A DNA stretch of 6,037 nt from NCBI GenBank assembly GCA_021826835.1, contig JAKAYH010000155.1, positions 1-6,037 of the forward strand. The letters run 5' to 3'. This DNA comes from Thermoplasmata archaeon (lineage in GTDB: Archaea; Thermoplasmatota; Thermoplasmata; Thermoplasmatales; Thermoplasmataceae). The stretch's first letter is position 1. Each line of letters starts with the position of its first letter. The position numbers and the translations under genes are program-made. Below are positions 1 through 4,937 of this stretch, piece after piece. The notes under the pieces are model-generated. The model was not told where the DNA came from. It was given only the letters and a program-made list of their open reading frames with translations, and did not search any database.

Positions 1-45
1 ACAGCTTAGGAGGCTGTTGCCATATCCATGCTTGGCCACGCGCCC
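1..45 (-). tRNA. tRNA-Arg (anticodon CCU), 5' half, cut by the window edge
   Basis: Read on the minus strand, this is the first 45 nucleotides of a tRNA. The acceptor 5' strand GGGCGCG (45-39) is followed by T8 and G9. The D arm pairs GCCA (36-33) with TGGC (22-19) around a loop containing the conserved GG. A26 follows, then a perfect 5-bp anticodon stem, ACAGC (17-13) with GCTGT (5-1), around the seven-base loop CTCCTAA (12-6). T33 precedes anticodon CCT (10-8), and purines follow it, so it decodes AGG as arginine. The stem closes directly after the loop, so there is no intron at the common archaeal 37/38 position. The variable loop, T arm and 3' acceptor strand lie outside the window, so pairing of the acceptor stem cannot be checked. 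The sequence resembles Thermoplasma-type tRNA-Arg(CCU) as I remember it. Confidence 0.93.
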
Positions 46-65
46 TTGGTTCCCAAAATGCATAA

Positions 66-78
66 TGGTATATTTCAT
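66..78 (-). promoter_or_regulatory. TATA box of the tRNA-Arg gene
   Basis: On the minus strand the sequence AAATATA (75-69) is centred about 27 bases before the first nucleotide of the tRNA, the normal distance for an archaeal TATA box when transcription starts at or just before the mature 5' end. The purine-containing bases just upstream could act as a weak BRE. The position fits well, but the surroundings are AT-rich, so the exact box is an inference. Confidence 0.55.
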
Positions 79-507
79 TATCTGAACACTTTATTCTGAG
101 TAAAACACCTAATCATAGTAACTATAGATTAAACTTAGGAACGCACTTGCGCCACAATTCCATGTGCCTGAAAGATAATCATCCAATGTTTTTTTTCTTA
201 TCCTCACATTAATATTGAATACTTACCTTCTAATTTACTATTCTTCGACAAATACAAGAAGAATTTTTATGCTTGTCCTTAAACTTAAATTTCACATTAA
301 TTAAGTTATTGAAACATTATTTTGAATTAAAGTAAATATAATTAGCATATGCAATTACTGAAACAATAGAGCAAAGTTGGAAATTAATATGGGATTGAAT
401 TACACAAACTCAATTAAATTTAAATTCATAGAAAATTATTTCACATTGATCAAATTACTTGTAAATTTCTGAGCTGTACTATTTGGAGATGTTTTAAAAT
501 GATAGTT
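77..507. other. AT-rich intergenic region without a recognisable gene
   Basis: This stretch separates the 3' end of the sugar-nucleotide operon from the tRNA promoter. Both neighbours are on the minus strand, so it holds the operon's 3' untranslated region and the upstream region of the tRNA. I found no convincing open reading frame on either strand and no RNA fold I recognise. Visible items are an eight-T run on the plus strand (189-196), a 7-bp inverted repeat ATTCTTC/GAAGAAT (240-246 with 258-264) followed by five Ts on the plus strand, and a short GC-richer patch around 141-173. The T-rich signals point the wrong way to terminate the minus-strand operon, and I see no clear minus-strand U-run after the last stop codon. 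Confidence 0.6.
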
Positions 508-1638
508 CTACAAACTCAATCGCATTTCGACCTCACCAGTCGTTGTAAATCCAGTTATTTTGTAAAAATAAGAATTTTCAGGTTTGCAAGTTAATACAAT
601 TTTGTAACAACCGTCATCTTTCGCAATCTCTATTAATCTCAAAATCATTTCAACTCCTATCCCGCATCCTCTCATCTCTTCCTTAGTTACCACATTTTCA
701 ATATGGGCGTAAGGATGACCATCATGAGACAAATTATTTTGTATAAGAAGTGTAGACGTACCAACTATATCCCCATGATATTCTGCAACTATTAGGTGAA
801 CGTTTCCATCTTGAATTATTAGCTCTAATTGGCTTCTTATTTTTTCGGTAATTTCAGTATTCTTTGCGTAAGGATTTAGTTCACCAAGGAGTAATACAAT
901 TTCATATAAATCAATCATTTTTGCATGGCGAATTTCGAGTTCCTCTTTATGAAAACTGTTCTCATCTTCTAAATCTTTCAGTCTGTTTATACCTTTCCAG
1001 AATTCAAGTTGTTTGTATAAAAGAGGATGTCCGCTTTTGTAAAGTAAATTTACCGCATCCGTCAAGTACAATTCGCCATTTTTTTGATTTGGTAATATCA
1101 AATTATATACTTTAAAAAATTCTTTTGGCATTACGTAAATTCCACTATTCGCTATTCCATGACCGGAAAGTTTCTTTTCAATTACCATCTCAGCGTAACC
1201 CGCGTTATCCAGTTTTATTGAGCCAAATTCTTTTAATTGTTCGGTTTCGAATCCAAAAATTAATGGAGTATCTAATTTTAAAGAGTCAATCATATTGAAA
1301 TCAGATAAATCGTCTCCCATCAGTACCAAAAAATTTTCCTCTGTTACGAACTCCTTAGATGAAAATAATGCATTTGCAGTACCTTTTGCCTCATTCTGAA
1401 AGCAATAAGTTATGTTATAGTGATTTAAAATCGCTCTAAATTGAGTTTCGTCTTTTCTATTTATCACTATTCCTATTTCTAAACCTGCTTGAAATAATTT
1501 TTTGACGATTCTTTCAATGATCGTGGTACCACGAACATTAAGTAAGGGTTTTGGAGTTGATAAAACATAATTATCATTAGTTCCTTCCTTTATTCTCTTT
1601 CCATTTCCTGCGGCGAGAATTACAGCTTGCTTAATCAT
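508..1638 (-). CDS. Fusion: GlmU-like sugar-1-phosphate nucleotidyltransferase + Gna1-like GNAT N-acetyltransferase
   Basis: This 376-residue protein has two domains. Residues 1 to about 230 form a nucleotidyltransferase: LAAGNGKR (8-15) is the nucleotide-binding G-x-G-x-R loop, K30 lies in TPKPLL, GTANA (86-90) matches the base-binding GTAHA segment, GDD (108-110) supplies a metal aspartate, E154-K155 and NSGIY (164-168) fit the sugar pocket, GELYLTD (188-194) is GlmU-like, and N218 in GIN is a second metal-ligand candidate. Residues about 233-376 are a GNAT acetyltransferase with the acetyl-CoA loop R323-G-C-G326-I-G328. Their C-terminus resembles yeast Gna1 (HIEN at 312-315, GCYKIVL at 343-349, FYKITGF at 358-364, VEMRL). 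There is no left-handed beta-helix. The likely role is acetylation of glucosamine phosphate and uridylylation of GlcNAc-1-phosphate in the cytosol. The start overlaps the mutase stop by 8 bases, with a GTGA-type ribosome binding site 6 bases upstream. The spacing from R15 to K30 is longer than in GlmU. Domain identities are firm; substrate is inferred. Confidence 0.9.
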   Translation of the reverse strand: MIKQAVILAAGNGKRIKEGTNDNYVLSTPKPLLNVRGTTIIERIVKKLFQAGLEIGIVINRKDETQFRAILNHYNITYCFQNEAKGTANALFSSKEFVTEENFLVLMGDDLSDFNMIDSLKLDTPLIFGFETEQLKEFGSIKLDNAGYAEMVIEKKLSGHGIANSGIYVMPKEFFKVYNLILPNQKNGELYLTDAVNLLYKSGHPLLYKQLEFWKGINRLKDLEDENSFHKEELEIRHAKMIDLYEIVLLLGELNPYAKNTEITEKIRSQLELIIQDGNVHLIVAEYHGDIVGTSTLLIQNNLSHDGHPYAHIENVVTKEEMRGCGIGVEMILRLIEIAKDDGCYKIVLTCKPENSYFYKITGFTTTGEVEMRLSL

Positions 1639-3007
1639 GTTCTATCACATCCTGTGCTTCTTTTTTTGCAATTTTCATATATTTTTTCATGGAACTTGCA
1701 TCTTTTCCTTCTGCCATTACTCTAATAATGTTAGACGTATTTGAACTTCTTATAAGATAGCTTCCATCGGTATAAATCACTTTAATTCCATCTATCTCAA
1801 GAATTTGTTTCTCTTTTTCCTTAACATTTTTTATTATTTTATCCATAAAAGTAAATTTCATATTGTCTGGAACTTCAAAGGAAATAGTTTCATAGTAAAA
1901 TTTTGGAATATTTTTAGATATGAACTCATTAATAGGCGCATCAAGATTAGATATAAATTCAAGGAGTTTTAGGCTGGCATAAATTGCATCATCCCTATAT
2001 TCTGTGTCTTTCATTGCTATATGTCCACTAAATTGTGCTGCAAATAATGATTTATTTTGTAATGCCATAGAAGAACAGAAATTATGCCCGACTCTGCTAA
2101 TTAAAGGAGTGAATCCAATTCTTTCAATATATTCTAATAAAGATGTAGGACAAGTAACATCTAAAACAATTGAACCATTTTTATTATACAGAGATAGTAT
2201 TTTTGAAAATATTGCAATTAGAATTATCCCATCGGGATACATTTTTCCGGTTTGATCCACAAATGCTATCCTATCTCCATCTGAATCATACATTATTCCA
2301 ATCTCTGAACCAGTTTCGATTACATATTCACTTAGTTTTTTCATTGATTGATAACTTGGTTCGACATCATGTGAGGGTATTTCAAGAATTTCGTCGTTAA
2401 TAAAGTTTGAATTTATTCCAAACTTATTAAACAATTTAGGCAAAAACAATGATGGAACACTATTTGAAGTGTCTAGCGCTACTGCAAAATTATTTCTAAT
2501 GTGACTTATTCTTTTTTTAAAGGTGTCATAATAATCGTCTAAAATATTCGTATACTCTGTTTGGAAACCTTTTTTGTATATAATTTTTTTATCTTCTAGA
2601 TAGTGGAGACCAATTTGATCCAATCCAGTTCCTTCGGAAATTACTTGTCCATATCTGTCACAAAATTTAAAACCATTCCATTCATGCGGAAGATGAGATG
2701 CAGTAATCATGACTCCTGCAATGCTATCAGTCTTTACTGCAGAAAAATAAAGAATCGGTGAAGGAACCATCCCTAAATTTAGAACATTACAACCAAAATC
2801 TTGCAATCCAGAAATAAGAGAATCAGATAGAGTTTTACTACCTTTTCTTGTGTCTCTTCCAACATTTACTACCCCATTATTTCCAAGGTAACAACCAAAA
2901 GCCTTTCCTATTTTGTAAGCTACATCCTCTGTAATTTCATCTCCATAAATTCCTCGAATGTCATATGATCGGAAGAATGAGGGGAGTTTTATAGGCAAGT
3001 CGCTCAT
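1631..3007 (-). CDS. Phosphohexomutase, PMM/PGM/GlmM superfamily (putative phosphoglucosamine or GlcNAc-phosphate mutase)
   Basis: This 458-residue protein is a full-length member of the alpha-D-phosphohexomutase superfamily, which moves phosphate between C6 and C1 of a hexose through a phosphoserine. All four signature regions are visible: SYDIRG (14-19) near the start, the phosphoserine loop TASHLP (102-107, S104) followed by NGFKF, the magnesium loop DSDGDR (241-246, D241/D243/D245), and the phosphate-binding loop R420-S-S-N-T-S-N-I-I-R429. The sugar-recognition loop reads AAQFSGH (323-329), where the family usually has GEMSGH or GEQSGH, so the normally invariant glutamate is Q325. The N-terminus is of the SYDIRG (PMM/PGM) type, not the FGTDGIRG type of bacterial GlmM. 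Its place between glmS and the nucleotidyltransferase-acetyltransferase gene suggests an amino-sugar phosphate substrate. The ATG overlaps the glmS stop (ATGA), with a GGTGA ribosome binding site 7 bases upstream. Family is certain; substrate is inferred. Confidence 0.92.
   Translation of the reverse strand: MSDLPIKLPSFFRSYDIRGIYGDEITEDVAYKIGKAFGCYLGNNGVVNVGRDTRKGSKTLSDSLISGLQDFGCNVLNLGMVPSPILYFSAVKTDSIAGVMITASHLPHEWNGFKFCDRYGQVISEGTGLDQIGLHYLEDKKIIYKKGFQTEYTNILDDYYDTFKKRISHIRNNFAVALDTSNSVPSLFLPKLFNKFGINSNFINDEILEIPSHDVEPSYQSMKKLSEYVIETGSEIGIMYDSDGDRIAFVDQTGKMYPDGIILIAIFSKILSLYNKNGSIVLDVTCPTSLLEYIERIGFTPLISRVGHNFCSSMALQNKSLFAAQFSGHIAMKDTEYRDDAIYASLKLLEFISNLDAPINEFISKNIPKFYYETISFEVPDNMKFTFMDKIIKNVKEKEKQILEIDGIKVIYTDGSYLIRSSNTSNIIRVMAEGKDASSMKKYMKIAKKEAQDVIEHD
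1645..1648 (-). promoter_or_regulatory. Probable ribosome binding site of the nucleotidyltransferase-acetyltransferase gene
   Basis: On the minus strand GTGA (within TGTGAT) lies 6 bases before the ATG at 1638, inside the last codons of the mutase gene. It is a shorter match to the 16S 3' end than the mutase site, but spacing is right and the 8-base gene overlap also supports coupled translation from this start. Confidence 0.45.
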
Positions 3008-4758
3008 CTTACAGTCACCGATTTTGCAAGATTTCTTGGCATGTCTGGATTAATGTTTTTAAAAATTGCAATCTCATATGATAATAATTGAATGGACAAA
3101 ATAATGGGCATAAATGAGAATTCTCCCAAATTAAGCACCCTAATAAATTTATCAAAAAGTTCATTGTTTTGTGGTGATATTCCTATTATTTTTGCTCCTC
3201 TTGCTTTGAGTTCTTGTATATTCATAAGTGATTCATTAATCGTATCTTTTGTCAGAAGCGCAATTACCCACGTATTTTTATCTATTAGAGAAATTGTGCC
3301 GTGCTTTAAACCTGATAAATCAAGTGCCTCTGCATGGATATATGTGCATTCCTTAAGTTTGAGCGCTCCTTCTAGAGAATATATATAACATTTATTTCTA
3401 CCTGCTATGAATAAATTTTCCATTTTATGAATTATTTCTGCGGCAGATCCTATTGCCTTTAAAACAGATGGAACCAAAAAATTGTAAAGTTCATTATTCG
3501 CGATCAAAAGCTCTTTTTCTGTAGCAGAAATTGAATTGTTCACTATTCCGGCTAATATGTTTAATATTAATAGGGTACTTGTAAACGATTTTGTAGACGG
3601 AACCGCTTTTTCCACTCCCACTCTCATTTTCAGCAACACGTTCACATTTCTCGCTATTGAGGATGATGGAACATTAATAATACCAATTTTTTTGATTTTA
3701 GTAAATTTATTAAGGCCGGATATTAAATCAGCCGTTTCTCCACTTTGAGAAATCACTATGAATACACTTTTATCATCAATTAATTTTGAATAATCAACAA
3801 TTTCTTCTCCATTTATGGCTATAGCTTGTATTCCTTGTGCGATAAAAAGTTTTGCGCCATACATTGCTGCATGGTATGAAGACCCACTGCCAATTAAAAA
3901 AATTCTGTTACAGTTCTTTATCAAATTAGCTGCCTCATAATACTCATCATATCTTACTGTTTCAAAACTTTTCCAAATCCTTGGCTGTTCAAATATTTCC
4001 TTTTCCATAAAATATTTATGATTTCCTTTTTCCATAATTTGTGGGTTCATTTCAACGTTTACAATTGGATGATCAGAGTCGTTTCCCAAAGAATTAATTA
4101 TTTTATATTCATTTTTAGAGAAAGAAATAATGTCTCCATCATGTAGAAAAATAAAACTTTTGGTGAAATTAATTAGAGAAGGGACATCACTCGAAATGAA
4201 AATCCCATTTTTTCCAAGACCGATCAATAATGGACTTCCATTCTTATATGCAACCATATAAGGAAAATCTGCATTCATTACAACAAAGGACGATAGCCCA
4301 TTAATTTTACTTGCAACAAGCTTAACAGATTCTAATAAATTTAAATCTTTTTTCAAATAATCTTCAATAAGGTGAGAAAGAATTTCAGTATCAGTTTCTG
4401 ATTTAAAGGTGTGTGTTTTTAAATTCTTCTTTAATTGAGCCCAATTTTCTATGATACCGTTATGAACAACAGCTATTTTTCCAGTACAATCCGTATGTGG
4501 ATGTGAATTTCTCTTCTCAATTCCCCCATGGGTTGCCCATCTAGTATGAAACATTGCTCTATTAGACTGCATTTCTTCAATTGAGTATTTATAAAGAACT
4601 TCTTCTATTTTACCCACATCCTTATAAATATTTATTTTCCCTTCCTGGTAAAGAGCACATCCAAAGCTGTCATATCCTCTATATTCAAGCGATTTTATGC
4701 CTTTGATTAAGTAACTAATAGAATTATCTGAGCCAATATAACAGATTATTCCACACAT
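3004..4758 (-). CDS. glmS: Glutamine--fructose-6-phosphate aminotransferase (isomerizing), GlmS
   Basis: This 584-residue protein makes glucosamine-6-phosphate from fructose-6-phosphate and glutamine, the committed step of amino-sugar synthesis. It starts MCGIICYIG, so removal of Met exposes the N-terminal cysteine nucleophile of the class II glutaminase. Glutamine-site residues follow: HTRWATHGG (71-79), HNG (99-101) and D123 in SETDTE. The isomerase half has two SIS domains, with phosphosugar motifs GSGSSYHA (290-297) and SQSGET (337-342), then STKSFTS (388-394). Catalytic residues equivalent, by my alignment from memory, to E. coli E481, K485, E488, H504 and K603 are present as E463, K467, E470, H486 and K579. 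The C-terminal tail PRNLAKSVTV is nearly canonical but ends in Arg instead of the usual Glu. Length fits archaeal GlmS. It is the first gene of the operon and probably leaderless: no ribosome binding site precedes the ATG, while a TATA box lies 28 bases upstream. Confidence 0.97.
   Translation of the reverse strand: MCGIICYIGSDNSISYLIKGIKSLEYRGYDSFGCALYQEGKINIYKDVGKIEEVLYKYSIEEMQSNRAMFHTRWATHGGIEKRNSHPHTDCTGKIAVVHNGIIENWAQLKKNLKTHTFKSETDTEILSHLIEDYLKKDLNLLESVKLVASKINGLSSFVVMNADFPYMVAYKNGSPLLIGLGKNGIFISSDVPSLINFTKSFIFLHDGDIISFSKNEYKIINSLGNDSDHPIVNVEMNPQIMEKGNHKYFMEKEIFEQPRIWKSFETVRYDEYYEAANLIKNCNRIFLIGSGSSYHAAMYGAKLFIAQGIQAIAINGEEIVDYSKLIDDKSVFIVISQSGETADLISGLNKFTKIKKIGIINVPSSSIARNVNVLLKMRVGVEKAVPSTKSFTSTLLILNILAGIVNNSISATEKELLIANNELYNFLVPSVLKAIGSAAEIIHKMENLFIAGRNKCYIYSLEGALKLKECTYIHAEALDLSGLKHGTISLIDKNTWVIALLTKDTINESLMNIQELKARGAKIIGISPQNNELFDKFIRVLNLGEFSFMPIILSIQLLSYEIAIFKNINPDMPRNLAKSVTVR
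3015..3019 (-). promoter_or_regulatory. Ribosome binding site of the mutase gene
   Basis: On the minus strand GGTGA sits 7 bases before the ATG at 3007, inside the end of glmS. It is complementary to the UCACC of the archaeal 16S rRNA 3' end. With the 4-base ATGA overlap it supports this start and reinitiation or coupled translation. The promoter-proximal glmS lacks such a site. Confidence 0.65.
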
Positions 4759-4779
4759 ATTTATAAAGGATTAAAAAAA

Positions 4780-4799
4780 CAGTATAATACCTTTCTTAT
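4780..4799 (-). promoter_or_regulatory. Operon promoter (TATA box with BRE) upstream of glmS
   Basis: Read on the minus strand, AAGAAAGG is followed by TATTATAC (4790-4783). The TATA-like element is centred about 28 bases before the A of the glmS ATG, and the purine-rich stretch before it fits a BRE. That spacing places the transcription start at or next to the start codon, so the mRNA is predicted to be leaderless, in agreement with the lack of a ribosome binding site. A T-run on the same strand (4779-4773) lies between box and start. No other promoter is evident inside the three-gene operon, so this one probably drives all of it. Confidence 0.6.
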
Positions 4800-4805
4800 T
4801 TGACG

Positions 4806-4815
4806 GAATATATTC
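4806..4815. repeat. 10-bp perfect palindrome upstream of the glmS promoter
   Basis: GAATATATTC is a perfect palindrome 48-57 bases before the glmS ATG, just upstream of the BRE. This is a plausible place for an activator or repressor to bind, but a 10-bp AT-rich palindrome can occur by chance and no second copy is seen near the operon. Confidence 0.25.
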
Positions 4816-4895
4816 TTATTTTAATGGTTAAACTCTAACTTCGGCATTTTTGCATAATATATTTTCAGATTCCCTATATTCTGCTGGATTTGATG

Positions 4896-4912
4896 CAAAG
4901 ATTATTATATTT
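4896..4912 (+). promoter_or_regulatory. Transposase promoter (TATA box)
   Basis: The plus-strand sequence TTATTATATTT (4902-4912), preceded by the purine-rich CAAAGA, is centred about 28 bases before the ATG at 4935. No ribosome binding site precedes that ATG, so a leaderless transcript is predicted. This spacing is one reason for choosing 4935 over the in-frame ATGs at 4893 and 4920. Confidence 0.5.
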
Positions 4913-4913
4913 G

Positions 4914-4937
4914 CATATTATGTATATACATATCATG
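4914..4937. repeat. Imperfect palindrome over the transposase start, with a 14-bp perfect core
   Basis: The core TATGTATATACATA (4919-4932) is a perfect 14-bp palindrome. Outside it, after two mismatched positions on each side, CAT (4914-4916) pairs with ATG (4935-4937), the transposase start codon. It lies between the TATA box and the predicted transcription start, where an operator would block initiation, and it might serve as a protein-binding site near the end of the insertion sequence. Chance is possible because the region is very AT-rich. Confidence 0.4.

Noticed and set aside
1..81. Minus-strand frame beginning MKYTIMHFGNQGRVAKHG
   Set aside because: It runs across the tRNA gene and is explained by the tRNA secondary structure.
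240..268. ATTCTTC/GAAGAAT hairpin followed by five Ts, and the eight-T run at 189-196, as terminators
   Set aside because: Both would act on a plus-strand transcript, but no plus-strand gene lies upstream of them; the genes on both sides are on the minus strand.
1..507. tRNA-Arg as attachment site of an island carrying the operon
   Set aside because: Integrases usually use the 3' end of a tRNA gene, but here the operon lies on the 5' side; the 3' half is outside the window and no integrase or repeated tRNA fragment is visible.
864..1115. Plus-strand open frame of 83 codons inside the fusion gene
   Set aside because: It is antisense to a well-supported coding region and its product has no recognisable motif. 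The same holds for the plus-strand frames at 2004-2255, 2170-2400, 3092-3388 and 3536-3748.
4760..4768. TTTATAAAT next to the glmS start codon as the TATA box
   Set aside because: It lies only a few bases before the ATG, which would place transcription start inside the gene; the box at 4783-4790 has the correct spacing.
59..4866. Similar short sequences TGCATAAT...TATATTT at 59-75 and 4851-4865 as flanking direct repeats of the operon
   Set aside because: The match needs a gap of about three bases, is very AT-rich, and one copy is explained as the tRNA promoter, so chance is the simpler reading.
4850..4921. Near-repeat TTGCATAATAT (4850-4860) and TTGCATATTAT (4911-4921) as an insertion-sequence end signal
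   Set aside because: Ten of eleven bases match, but both lie in AT-rich promoter DNA and no copy from the right end is available for comparison.
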